Below are positions 42,532-49,921 of a stretch of DNA of 49,921 bases, piece after piece. The notes beneath the pieces were generated by a model, which saw only the letters and a list, made by a program, of their open reading frames with translations, ran no database searches and was not told where the DNA came from. Position 1 is the first letter of the stretch, and every line of letters starts with the position of its first letter. Made by a program: the position numbers and the translations under genes. The DNA is from Candidatus Gastranaerophilales bacterium (lineage in GTDB: Bacteria > Cyanobacteriota > Vampirovibrionia > Gastranaerophilales > Gastranaerophilaceae), in contig JAFQHZ010000024.1 of the NCBI GenBank assembly GCA_017415185.1, positions 1-49,921 of the forward strand, read 5' to 3'.

Positions 42532-44615
42532 TGGCTGCTCCAAGAGGAGGGACAAATCCTTTATCCGAAATTGCATTAGCAGCGTTTGTCATTATTGCGA
42601 TTTTGATTTTATTAATCGAAATGCCAACTTGGGTTATTAACTTTTCAATAAGTTTTAATATAACTCTTGGTATCGTTCTTTTAATGATATCTTTATACGT
42701 TAATAAACCTCTTGAATTGGCAGCATTTCCTTCAATTTTGCTTATTGGGACAGTTTTTAGATTGGTTTTATCAATCGCATCAACCCGTTTAATCCTAGCA
42801 AAAGGCGACGCAGGCGAAGTAGTCGACGCATTTGGCGAATTCGTAACAGGCGGAAATATGGTTGTTGGTGGTGTAATTTTCTTAATCATCACCGTCGTTC
42901 AGTTCATGGTAATCACAAAAGGTGCTGAACGTATCGCCGAAGTAAGCGCCCGTTTTGCGCTAGATGCGATGCCTGGTAAGCAAATGACAATCGATGCCGA
43001 CTTTAATGCAGGCTTGATTTCTCCAGAAGAAGCAGTAAAACGCCGTGAAGATTTACAAAGAGAATCAAGCTTGTATGGTTCTATGGATGGTGCGATGAAG
43101 TTCGTTAAGGGTGATACAATTGCAGGTATCATCATCACTTTAATCAATATCATCGGCGGTTTAATTATTGGTATTTTATTAAATGGAATGCAGCCAGGGG
43201 ACGCTGTTTCAAAATATACAGTTTTAACAATTGGTGATGGTCTTGCTGCTCAAGTTCCTTCATTATTAATGGCGATTTCATCAGGTATTGTGATGACTCG
43301 TGCAACAGGAGGCGGCGTTGCGCTGGGTTCAGATTTGGCTGTTCAAGTTTTATCTAAACCAACAAGTTTGTTTCTAGCAGCAGGCTTTTTGCTTTTAATC
43401 TCTGCCACATCTGGAATTACGGGTTTGCCTTGGTTTCCATTTTTGGTTTTTGCCACTGTTTTAATCCTTGGCGGCTTGTCTGTTTTGGTTAATCAAGATG
43501 TTCAACAACAACTTGGTCAATTAGATGCTGTTAAACAAAACATGCAAGACCTTGTTAATCCAAATAAAATGTATGAAAGACTTGGTGTTGATGTTTTATC
43601 TTTGCAAGTTGGAGCAGGCTTATTAGTAATTGCAGACCCAGAGCAAGACGGTCAATTATTGGCTAAAATCGCAGCTCTTCGCCAAAGAGTAACCGATGAT
43701 TTAGGATATATCATTCCAAACATAAGAATCATGGATTCTTCAGCAATTGGAGACAACGAATATTTAATTTCAATCCGTGGAAATCCTGTTGCAACAGGAA
43801 CAGTTTACCCTGGAAAATTAATGGTTATTGCCGACCAATATGAAGCTTTGGGCAAAAAATTGCCTGATAATGCCATTGTTTCAATTGAACCAACTTTCCA
43901 ATCTCAAGCTTATTGGTTAAATCCTCAACATATCGGCAAAAACGACAAAATCCAAGCGGTTGACGCTGTGGATGTTATTGTAACGCATTTACAAGAATGT
44001 GTTCGAAAATATGTTGATGAAGTAATGACAAAAACTGACGTTTTGAAATTGATGGAGCTTGTAAAATCGCAAGACCCAACACTTGTAAATGACCTTGTTC
44101 CAACAATTATTTCAACATCAGATTTAAGAAAAATCTTTGTTAATTTAATTAGAGAAAAAGTTTCAATCAAAGACGTAATCTTCATTTTTGAAAGACTTTG
44201 CGATTATGCTCGTTTTTCAAAAGAACCAGACATCCTATCAGAACGCTTAAGAGCTGCTTTAGGAAGACAAATTTGTTTGTCTAATTCTAATAAAGAAAAG
44301 GTTTTATATGCGCTAACATTATCATCAGAATGGGAAAAAATTCTTGATGATTCTTGTCAAAGAACAGAATTGGGAACAATGTTTTTATTAAATCCAATGC
44401 AAGTTCAAGAACTAATTGAAACAACAGCAACCACTCTAATGCGCTCGCAAAGCGCTGTTGGAGTTCAGCCTGTAATTCTTTGTTCTCCAAGAATAAGATT
44501 GCCATTGTATCAAATGTTAGAACGCCATATTCCAACAATTGTCGTAATTTCATATTCTGAATTAATCACAGACATCAGAGTTGAAGCAATCGACACAATT
44601 GGCGACGGCTATTAA
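42531..44615 (+). CDS. flhA: Flagellar export gate protein FlhA
   Basis: 694 residues, standard. N-terminal half with about eight membrane helices, then the FHIPEP signature region GAERIAEVSARFALDAMPGK and QMTIDADFNAGLIS with the conserved Asp residues, and a cytoplasmic domain of about 350 residues that binds export chaperones. Type III secretion relatives (SctV) are similar, but neighbours fliE, fliF and fliH favour the flagellar member. Starts one base inside the fliH stop. It is the last gene of the cluster; the other gate genes (flhB, fliPQR) are not in this window. Confidence 0.93.
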   Translation: MAAPRGGTNPLSEIALAAFVIIAILILLIEMPTWVINFSISFNITLGIVLLMISLYVNKPLELAAFPSILLIGTVFRLVLSIASTRLILAKGDAGEVVDAFGEFVTGGNMVVGGVIFLIITVVQFMVITKGAERIAEVSARFALDAMPGKQMTIDADFNAGLISPEEAVKRREDLQRESSLYGSMDGAMKFVKGDTIAGIIITLINIIGGLIIGILLNGMQPGDAVSKYTVLTIGDGLAAQVPSLLMAISSGIVMTRATGGGVALGSDLAVQVLSKPTSLFLAAGFLLLISATSGITGLPWFPFLVFATVLILGGLSVLVNQDVQQQLGQLDAVKQNMQDLVNPNKMYERLGVDVLSLQVGAGLLVIADPEQDGQLLAKIAALRQRVTDDLGYIIPNIRIMDSSAIGDNEYLISIRGNPVATGTVYPGKLMVIADQYEALGKKLPDNAIVSIEPTFQSQAYWLNPQHIGKNDKIQAVDAVDVIVTHLQECVRKYVDEVMTKTDVLKLMELVKSQDPTLVNDLVPTIISTSDLRKIFVNLIREKVSIKDVIFIFERLCDYARFSKEPDILSERLRAALGRQICLSNSNKEKVLYALTLSSEWEKILDDSCQRTELGTMFLLNPMQVQELIETTATTLMRSQSAVGVQPVILCSPRIRLPLYQMLERHIPTIVVISYSELITDIRVEAIDTIGDGY

Positions 44616-44627
44616 TTTTAAAGAACT

Positions 44628-44656
44628 TTGCAACTAAAAGAATTTTTCGTTATAAT
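44628..44656 (+). promoter_or_regulatory. Consensus promoter placed for a leaderless ricT transcript
   Basis: TTGCAA (44628-44633), a 17-nt spacer and TATAAT (44651-44656), with the ATG of the downstream gene only 7 nt later (44664). Transcription would begin at or near the A of the start codon. No ribosome site can fit between. Confidence 0.7.
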
Positions 44657-44663
44657 TAAACCT

Positions 44664-45578
44664 ATGAAATTTGCAGTAAGAATTATTAAAAATCAATTCC
44701 ATCCTTTAAAAGTTGCGGACAATGCCAATATAAAACATGGGCAATATGTTCTTGTTCGCACAGAAAAAGGGGAAGAAGTTTTTCAAGTTTTTTTGGTGAA
44801 TAGCGAAATCCAAGCTCTTTGGGAAAAACATAAACCAGAGCCTCTTTCTGTTGTCAGAATAATGACCAGCGAAGATATGGAAACATACAAAGAACAAAAA
44901 GAACTTGAAATCAAAGCATTCTATAAATGTCGAGATTTAGCACAAAAACGTGGTCTTGTAATGAAATTCACTCAAGCAAGATATACATTCGACAGAAAGA
45001 AAATCACATTTTATTATACAGCTCCCGAGCGTGTTGATTTTCGTGAACTTTTAAAAGATTTAACTCAAGAATTCAAAAGAGTCAGAATTGATTTAAGACA
45101 TATCGGGGTTCGAGACGAAACTTCAATCCTTCAAGGGCAAGGGGTTTGCGGACAAGACTATTGCTGCTGCAAATTTTTAAAGAAATTTGAACAAGTAAAT
45201 ACAAAACTTGCCAAAGACCAAGGAATCCCAATTACTCCAGGAAAAATCACAGGAGCTTGCGGAAGATTATTATGCTGCTTAAACTACGAATATAAAAACT
45301 ATCTCGATGCTGCAAAATCTTTGCCTCCAGTTGGCTCTGGGGTTATGACTCCTGATGGCGTAGCTAAAATATTTATGGTTAATTTCTTAAAACAAACCGT
45401 ATCAGCCAAACTTGAAGATGGCAAAATTAAAGAATATAAAAAATGCGAAATCGAAATGATTGATGGCGAAGTTAATATTGATATTGATATTAACAACAAC
45501 TTGAATTATCAAGAAGACGAAGTTGTTGATATTAAATCTTTAGAGGATGACAAAAACTCTTCAACTGGAAACATATAA
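44664..45578 (+). CDS. ricT: PSP1 domain protein, RicT/YaaT-like
   Basis: 304 residues from the ATG at 44664; the frame could start at a TTG at 44628, but that lies in the promoter. The PSP1 domain carries KRGLVMKFTQARYTFDRKK, and the Cys-rich signature CGQDYCCCKFLKK and GACGRLLCCLNYEYKNY is that of YaaT/RicT, which in B. subtilis forms an Fe-S-containing complex directing RNA processing. The acidic C-terminal tail (IDIDINNNLNYQEDEV) is low-complexity. Probably leaderless. Followed by rsfS after 9 nt. Confidence 0.9.
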   Translation: MKFAVRIIKNQFHPLKVADNANIKHGQYVLVRTEKGEEVFQVFLVNSEIQALWEKHKPEPLSVVRIMTSEDMETYKEQKELEIKAFYKCRDLAQKRGLVMKFTQARYTFDRKKITFYYTAPERVDFRELLKDLTQEFKRVRIDLRHIGVRDETSILQGQGVCGQDYCCCKFLKKFEQVNTKLAKDQGIPITPGKITGACGRLLCCLNYEYKNYLDAAKSLPPVGSGVMTPDGVAKIFMVNFLKQTVSAKLEDGKIKEYKKCEIEMIDGEVNIDIDINNNLNYQEDEVVDIKSLEDDKNSSTGNI

Positions 45579-45587
45579 GGAATTAAA

Positions 45588-45980
45588 ATGGAAAATATAT
45601 CAAGCGAAAAATTTGCTTGCGCAATTGCAAGATTTTTAGACGACAACAAAGCAAAAGATATTGTTATTTTAAACGTAGCAAATGTTAGCTCTCTATCTGA
45701 TTACTTTATCATAGCAACAGGCTCCTCCACTCCTCATATCAGAGCCTTAACTGAAAATATCAGAAAAAAAATCAAAGACATTTTCAAAAGACTTCCCCTA
45801 GGAGAAGAATCTGAAAGATTAAGCAAATGGAATCTGCTTGATTATGGCGAAGTTGTGATTCATATTATGAACCAAGAACAAAGAGATATTTATAAAATTG
45901 AAAAATTCTGGTCGCACGCATTAACAGTCGAACAAGAAAAATGGGAAGAATTATCAAAAGAATTTACTCAATATGAATAA
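45588..45980 (+). CDS. rsfS: Ribosomal silencing factor RsfS
   Basis: 130 residues. Binds L14 (uL14) to prevent subunit joining under stress. Family signatures are the N-terminal KDIVILNVANVSSLSDYFII and the GSSTPHIRALTENI core, plus HIMNQEQRDIYKIEKFW near the end. Shine-Dalgarno AAGGA upstream; co-transcribed with ricT. Ends in a bidirectional terminator shared with the sigma factor gene. Confidence 0.95.
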   Translation: MENISSEKFACAIARFLDDNKAKDIVILNVANVSSLSDYFIIATGSSTPHIRALTENIRKKIKDIFKRLPLGEESERLSKWNLLDYGEVVIHIMNQEQRDIYKIEKFWSHALTVEQEKWEELSKEFTQYE

Positions 45981-46004
45981 AAAGCTTGCAAAATGCAAGC
46001 TTTT
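45980..46004. terminator. Bidirectional terminator between rsfS and the sigma factor gene
   Basis: 11-bp stem AAAAGCTTGCA / TGCAAGCTTTT with AAA loop. It overlaps the stop codon regions of both convergent genes. Confidence 0.88.
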
Positions 46005-46926
46005 AACTTAAATATTCTTTTAAATACTGCGTATTAGGCGAATTTCGAAGCTTTCTTAATCCCTCCATTTCTATTTGTCTTATTCTTTCTTTTGAAAATC
46101 CTAAAATATTTCCCAACTCTTCTAGTGTTCTTGTTTTTCTTCCTTTTAAGCCAAAGCGATTAAGAATAATAAACCTTTCTCTTTCGTTTAAAAGATTCAA
46201 AGAAGAAAAAACATCCTTTTTAAAATCAATCTTTTCAATTTTTTGATTTGGCGCATTTTCCAAATTGTCGGCAATATAATCTTCTAAAGATAAATCTTGC
46301 GCAACAGGAGTATCAAAGCTGATTGGCTCTTTTATGATTGCAGCTTTAATCATTTTTATTTTTTTCAAAGATATTTTCATAAATTCCGCCAATTCAAAAT
46401 CGTTTGGTTCCCGTCCCAAATCGATTGACAGTCTTGCTATTGCACGCTTTAAATTTCTTATTTTGTCACCCATGTGAACTGGAATTCTAATCGAGCGAGA
46501 ATTGTTTGCAATCGCTCTAATTATCGTTTGTTTTATCCACCAAGTTGCATAAGTTGAAAATTTAAAGCCTTTCTTATAATCGAATCGATTTGCTGCCTTA
46601 ATAAGACCCAAAGAGCCTTCTTGAACTAAATCCATGAACAATATTCCTTGTCCTGTATATTTTTTTGCAATTGAAATAACAAGTCTTAAATTTGCCTGAA
46701 CCAATTTTTTCTTTGCAATTTGCGCCTCTTTTTTGTTCCCCTCCATAATTTTTCTGCCAACCTCTTTTTCTTCTTCTTGCTTCAAAAGCTTAATTTTGCT
46801 CACATCTTTTAAATACATTTGCAAAATTTCGTCTTTATTTGCAATCACAGAAAAAGTTTTCACTTCTTCTTGATTATCTCCCCTTTGCTCAACATAATTA
46901 GAGCCAAAATCATACTCAACATTCAT
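46003..46926 (-). CDS. Sigma-70 family RNA polymerase sigma factor, group 2-like
   Basis: 307 residues. Region 1.2 is near residues 30-60 ([16 protein letters not shown]). Region 2 is near 75-155 ([40 protein letters not shown] for -10 melting and recognition, SIRIPVHM for 2.4-3.0). Region 3 lies at about 155-220, and region 4 ends with [16 protein letters not shown], the -35 reader. Region 1.1 is absent, as in the group-2 sigma factors of cyanobacteria; it could also be the principal factor of a reduced genome. A GGAG site 7 nt before the ATG supports the start. Divergent from rimP-nusA. Confidence 0.93.
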   Translation of the reverse strand: MNVEYDFGSNYVEQRGDNQEEVKTFSVIANKDEILQMYLKDVSKIKLLKQEEEKEVGRKIMEGNKKEAQIAKKKLVQANLRLVISIAKKYTGQGILFMDLVQEGSLGLIKAANRFDYKKGFKFSTYATWWIKQTIIRAIANNSRSIRIPVHMGDKIRNLKRAIARLSIDLGREPNDFELAEFMKISLKKIKMIKAAIIKEPISFDTPVAQDLSLEDYIADNLENAPNQKIEKIDFKKDVFSSLNLLNERERFIILNRFGLKGRKTRTLEELGNILGFSKERIRQIEMEGLRKLRNSPNTQYLKEYLS

Positions 46927-46994
46927 CCTCTAACTCCATTTTTATTTTTAAAGACGAAAAAATTTTAAAAATGTTTCACAATTTAAACATTTCA

Positions 46995-47023
46995 TTTCAT
47001 TTTTAAAAAATTAATGTTATAAT
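46995..47023 (+). promoter_or_regulatory. Promoter of the rimP-nusA leader
   Basis: TTTCAT (46995-47000), 17-nt spacer and TATAAT (47018-47023). Transcription would start around 47029-47031, at the foot of the first leader hairpin. Confidence 0.65.
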
Positions 47024-47028
47024 AATCT

Positions 47029-47105
47029 TGTGGAAAAATTCCACACTAGTTTAATAGGTTAAAACTAGGACGCGAACTAACAACAGTTGCGTTCTTCTTT
47101 TTTTA
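47029..47105 (+). promoter_or_regulatory. Three abutting hairpins ending in a terminator: rimP-nusA leader
   Basis: Hairpin 1: TGTGGAA-AAA-TTCCACA (47029-47045). Hairpin 2: CTAGTTT-N9-AAACTAG (47046-47068). Hairpin 3: stem GACGCGAACT / AGTTGCGTTC with a bulged G and loop AACAAC (47069-47094), followed by TTCTTTTTTT, an intrinsic terminator or attenuator. The three structures abut without a spare base. The start codon of rimP is at 47120, after the U tract. Attenuation of the nusA operon, for example by NusA itself, is inference. Confidence 0.7.
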
Positions 47106-47119
47106 TTAAGGGCTAGATT

Positions 47120-47632
47120 ATGAAAGAATTTTTAAACAAAAGAGAATTAATTGAAACAATTACCCCCGTAATTGAAAATACAGCAATGCGCTATGGTTTA
47201 ATTCCTCTTGAAATTTTATTAGAGCGTGAAAACAATCGCCAATTTTTAAGAATATTTATTTATTCTCCCGACCATAATGTTTCACATTTAGATTGCGAAA
47301 ATATGTCTCGTGGGCTTGGAGACATGCTGGATGAATTAATTCCTTTTAAATATTTCCTTGAAGTTTCTTCTCCAGGGTTGGATAGAAAATTTAAATCAGA
47401 AAAAGAATATATTATTTTCAAAGGTCACGATGTAATAATTAAGCTCAAAAATAGCGTTGATGGAATTTCGCCAAAAACCTTCGAAGCAAAATTGTTAGAC
47501 TACAACGAAGCTTTTGGAATAAAAATCGAATACGAAAACCAAGAATTTGTTATTCCAATGGAAAAAATCCATTCAACAAAATTAAACGATAAAATTGAAA
47601 TAAACAAAAATAAAGGAGAACAAGATGATTAA
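47120..47632 (+). CDS. rimP: Ribosome maturation factor RimP
   Basis: 170 residues. Needed for 30S subunit maturation. N-terminal alpha/beta domain with LRIFIYSPDHNVSHLDCENM and FLEVSSPGLDRKFKSEKEY, the family signature, and a C-terminal SH3-like domain with VIPMEKIHSTKL. Overlaps nusA by 8 nt, the common rimP-nusA pair. Leader with attenuator upstream. Confidence 0.95.
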   Translation: MKEFLNKRELIETITPVIENTAMRYGLIPLEILLERENNRQFLRIFIYSPDHNVSHLDCENMSRGLGDMLDELIPFKYFLEVSSPGLDRKFKSEKEYIIFKGHDVIIKLKNSVDGISPKTFEAKLLDYNEAFGIKIEYENQEFVIPMEKIHSTKLNDKIEINKNKGEQDD

Positions 47633-48866
47633 AATCGGAACAGCTTTATTTGAAGCAGCAGAACAGTTTGAGCGTGAAAAAGGCATTTCAAAAGAAATTC
47701 TTATTGCTTCTTTATGCGACGCTTTAGCTGCGGCTTATAAAAAACACATAAAAGACAAAGACGCAACCAATGTTGAAGCAATTTTAGACGAACAAGCTGG
47801 CGAAATCGGCGTTTTCAGAACAAAAGTTGTAGTAGAAGTTGTTGAGGACGAAAACACAGAAATCGCTCTTGCTGACGCAAAAGAAATCGATGAAGATGTT
47901 GAATTAGACGACGAAGTTAAAATCGAAGTTACTCCTGAAAACTTTGGAAGAGTTGCAGCTCAATCAGCAAAACAAGTAATCACTCAAAGAATCAGAGAAG
48001 CTGAAAGAAAAATGGTTTTAGACGAATTTATGTCTAAAAAAGGAACATTAATTACAGGAATCATCCAAAGAAGAACAGATAGAGCCGTAATTGTAAATAT
48101 CGGCAAAACTGACGCTATTATGCCACAAAGAGAGCAAATCCCAGGCGAATATTATAAACCTGGCAACAGAATAAGAGTTTTTGTTCTTGATGTTAAAGAA
48201 ACATCAAAACTTCCTCAAGTTATTGTTTCTCAAGCGCATGCTGAAATTGTTAGAGAATTATTTGAACTTGAAGTTCCTGAAATTGAAGATGGAATTGTTG
48301 AAATCAAATCAATTGCTCGTGAAGCAGGTTTCAGAACAAAACTAGCCGTTTGGTCAAATGACCCTTCAGTTGATTCAGTTGGCGCTTGCATAGGTCCAAG
48401 AGGCACAAGAATTCAAACAATTGTTGGCGAATTGAAAAACGAAAAAATCGATATCGTTAGATATAGCGAAGATCCTGTTGAATATATCGTTAATGCATTG
48501 TCTCCAGCAAGAATTATCTCTGTTGACATTTTGGCTGATGAAGAAGACAGAAAAGAAGCGTTTGTAATCGTTCCAGACGACCAACTTTCTCTTGCAATCG
48601 GCAGAGAAGGTCAAAACGTTCGCCTTGCTCATAGATTAACAAATTGGAAAATCGATATTAAATCAGAATCTCAAGCTCGTGAAATCGAAAACCGCCAAAT
48701 GAGCGAAGTTCAATATGAAGAAGTAGTTGCCGAAGAAGACTACACTGAAGAAGAAGAAATTATTGATGAAATTGCACAAGAGGCAATTGAAGAAACTTCT
48801 CAAATGGCGGTTGACGAAGAAGATTCAGTTGAAGAAGAAGTAATTGAAGAAGAAATCGAAGAATAA
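47625..48866 (+). CDS. nusA: Transcription termination/antitermination factor NusA
   Basis: 413 residues. N-terminal RNAP-binding domain (1-125), S1 domain (about 135-200: GIIQRRTDRAVIVNIGKTDA), KH1 and KH2 (about 205-345; GACIGPRGTRIQ and QLSLAIGREGQNVRLAHRLT). The last 60 residues are almost purely acidic (EEEEIIDEIAQEAIEE) instead of the AR repeats of proteobacterial NusA. Shares its operon with rimP. A terminator follows at 48879. Confidence 0.97.
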   Translation: MIKIGTALFEAAEQFEREKGISKEILIASLCDALAAAYKKHIKDKDATNVEAILDEQAGEIGVFRTKVVVEVVEDENTEIALADAKEIDEDVELDDEVKIEVTPENFGRVAAQSAKQVITQRIREAERKMVLDEFMSKKGTLITGIIQRRTDRAVIVNIGKTDAIMPQREQIPGEYYKPGNRIRVFVLDVKETSKLPQVIVSQAHAEIVRELFELEVPEIEDGIVEIKSIAREAGFRTKLAVWSNDPSVDSVGACIGPRGTRIQTIVGELKNEKIDIVRYSEDPVEYIVNALSPARIISVDILADEEDRKEAFVIVPDDQLSLAIGREGQNVRLAHRLTNWKIDIKSESQAREIENRQMSEVQYEEVVAEEDYTEEEEIIDEIAQEAIEETSQMAVDEEDSVEEEVIEEEIEE

Positions 48867-48878
48867 GATTTGATTTTT

Positions 48879-48903
48879 AAAAGCCCCTTATGGGGCTTTT
48901 TTT
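48879..48903 (+). terminator. Intrinsic terminator after nusA
   Basis: 9-bp stem AAAAGCCCC / GGGGCTTTT with a TTAT loop followed by TTT. Also lies at the 3' end of the convergent prepilin gene. Confidence 0.9.
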
Positions 48904-49618
48904 AATCTTTATCTTGAACTGATTTTTCAAGCCATTCACGCATTCTTATAGAAGGCTGGATTCTTCCATCAACTTGAATCATAATATTAAAAGGATCTTC
49001 TCCTTTTCTCCAGCCATCAACATCAATGCAAAAACTTTTATATCTATTATACAAACCTTGAGAATCTTTTTCATACATTAAACGCACTCCGCTACCATCA
49101 TAAACAACTTTTGAATCTGCATACAAAAGCCCAAAAGGAGCCATGGGGTTTAATTCAAAAAAAATCACATCATCGTTTGCAATAATATGAGAAACATGTT
49201 GAACTCCATAATTATTTTGAACACTAGTACAAACAGAATCCCCCGAATTAGGAGCCTCTTGAATGCTAAAAGCACCTGCATAATATGCCCAATCTTGTCC
49301 GCTTTTAATGCATTGAACTTCTTTTGAACTTAATAAACTAGCAAATGTTTCACAAAAATATGTAAAATCACCTTCATGTGTTCCATCGATATAAACGCCA
49401 TTTGGTCTTCTACCCAAATCTCCATCAAGATAATATTTATCAGAAGCAACAAGCTCAGAAACAACTTTTCCAATAGTTGAATAGGCTCTTTTTGCTTTTA
49501 AAACTTTTTCATTTGCTGTTGATTTTTGCGCAACTGGCAATAAAATTGCACTTAAAACTCCAATTACAACCAAGACAATCATTGTCTCTGCTAGAGTGAA
49601 AGCAAACTTATATTTCAT
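48902..49618 (-). CDS. Prepilin-like protein with type IV/II N-methylation motif (paralogue 3)
   Basis: 238 residues. Leader MKYKFA followed by FTLAETMIVLVVIGVLSAIL, processed before Phe by prepilin peptidase. It shares with paralogue 1 the stretch SDKYYLDGDLGRRPNG, the DGTHEGDFTYFCETF block and the C-terminal REWLEK. In place of the AFGYGIKADGH motif it has PFNIMIQVDGRIQPS, so the C-terminus has drifted. The (AT)8/hairpin leader is present with a perfect stem. Function unknown; probably a pilin-like surface or periplasmic subunit. Confidence 0.85.
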   Translation of the reverse strand: MKYKFAFTLAETMIVLVVIGVLSAILLPVAQKSTANEKVLKAKRAYSTIGKVVSELVASDKYYLDGDLGRRPNGVYIDGTHEGDFTYFCETFASLLSSKEVQCIKSGQDWAYYAGAFSIQEAPNSGDSVCTSVQNNYGVQHVSHIIANDDVIFFELNPMAPFGLLYADSKVVYDGSGVRLMYEKDSQGLYNRYKSFCIDVDGWRKGEDPFNIMIQVDGRIQPSIRMREWLEKSVQDKD

Positions 49619-49624
49619 ATTGAT

Positions 49625-49661
49625 ACTCCTTTGAGGAGCATTCTAATATATATATATATAT
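49625..49661 (-). promoter_or_regulatory. Conserved leader: (AT)8 tract plus SD-sequestering hairpin
   Basis: AT tract at 49646-49661 (16 nt) and minus-strand hairpin GCUCC / GGAGU with loop UCAAA (49625-49639) enclosing the Shine-Dalgarno; the four inner pairs are three G-C and one U-A, closed by a G-U. The tract ends 27 nt before the ATG, exactly as for paralogue 1. Confidence 0.7.
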
Positions 49662-49692
49662 TACAAGTTGATTTTGAGAAATTGGGGTGGAT

Positions 49693-49850
49693 GGAGGAGG
49701 AGCTATTTTTAGGGTTAAAGCCCTAGTTCATTTTCGTTTTAATTTTTCAAAGTCCTTCGGACTTATTCATTCTTTATTTTAAAGAGCTAAAGCTCTTCTT
49801 CATTTTTCTTTTCTTTTTTCAAGCGCCCATCAAAGAAAAGAAAAATGAAG
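49693..49850. repeat. Tandem small hairpins and a 19-bp inverted repeat in a gene-free region
   Basis: The stretch 49662-49921 holds no recognisable gene. Three small palindromes follow one another: TAGGG-TTAAAG-CCCTA (starting about 49710), AAGTCC-TTC-GGACTT (about 49760) and AAGAGCT-AA-AGCTCTT (about 49781), each followed by TTCATTTT or TTCATTCT. A perfect 19-bp inverted repeat then appears: CTTCATTTTTCTTTTCTTT (49798-49816) and its complement (49832-49850), separated by 15 nt. The rest is pyrimidine- then purine-rich. Confidence 0.55.
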
Positions 49851-49921
49851 CAAAAAGAAAAAGAAAACAGGGCTTGGTTAATTCGTCGATTTCTTCTTTT
49901 TTAAATTTTTATCTACTCAAA

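Noticed and set aside
42473-42892. Minus-strand frame of 139 codons opposite fliH/flhA
   Set aside because: Ser/Thr/Ile-rich shadow of flhA with no Shine-Dalgarno.
42531-44615. Reading flhA and neighbours as a virulence type III secretion system
   Set aside because: fliE has no counterpart in non-flagellar systems and sits in the cluster; no translocator or effector genes are visible.
49662-49921. CRISPR array in the repeat-rich end of the window
   Set aside because: The hairpins have different sequences and irregular spacing; there is no constant repeat of 25 nt or more and no cas gene.

Overview
This is a low-GC (roughly 30%) bacterial chromosome segment with dense coding, mostly housekeeping genes on both strands. 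The gene mix suggests a non-photosynthetic cyanobacterial relative of the Melainabacteria/Vampirovibrionia, most likely a Gastranaerophilales-type gut organism: sepF next to yggS, an AroH-type chorismate mutase, a short group-2-like sigma factor, a PSP1/RicT protein, prepilin-like genes with an A|FTLAE cleavage site, and a reduced flagellar export cluster. This placement is inference from gene content and cannot be confirmed without a search.

Layout. 1-4355 (minus): def, fmt, aroH and two M16 peptidase subunits in one overlapping operon running off the left edge. 4392-5084: the first of three paralogous prepilin-like genes. 5169-8589 (minus): an APC permease, a small membrane protein and two HTH/WYL-type regulators, divergent from a four-domain S1 protein (8722-9753) across a promoter region with palindromes. 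9734-15635: an MnmC-like methyltransferase, two proteins of unknown function and a small glycan-related operon (GT2, YhcH/DUF386, GT-C-like membrane protein). 15649-17024: a GC-rich structured element at the 3' end of sepF, then sepF and yggS. 17276-20959: comEB, a VWA protein, upp, a small unknown protein, and a thioredoxin-like/CcdA pair. 20975-22866: a very AT-rich three-gene cassette whose middle protein joins a phage-MuF-like Cys/HPNCRC segment to a C-terminal region closely resembling serum amyloid A. It is followed by tRNA-Arg(CCU) and the second prepilin.

24264-34439: a small unknown protein, a ferredoxin-nitroreductase, a radical SAM/SPASM protein, then a plus-strand run of GAF-HD-GYP, TPR, ComM, and two tandem genes that each encode a twin RNase III protein (degenerate RNase III domain, dsRBD-like segment, catalytic RNase III domain). 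34507-37798: a CDF transporter fused to CBS/CorC domains, gpsA and an exported protein. 37967-44615: a lytic transglycosylase, fliE, fliF, a divergent protein in the fliG position, fliH and flhA, without fliI. 44664-46926: ricT, rsfS and a convergent sigma factor. 47120-48866: rimP-nusA behind a leader of three abutting hairpins, the last a terminator. 48902-49618: the third prepilin, followed by a hairpin-rich intergenic region to the window end.

The most interesting items are the tandem Dicer/Drosha-reminiscent RNase III pair, the MuF-SAA-like cassette, the CDF-CorC fusion, and the shared (AT)8 plus Shine-Dalgarno-sequestering hairpin in front of all three prepilin genes. Several genes also carry a -10-like hexamer 6-7 nt before the start codon and no Shine-Dalgarno, which suggests leaderless transcripts.
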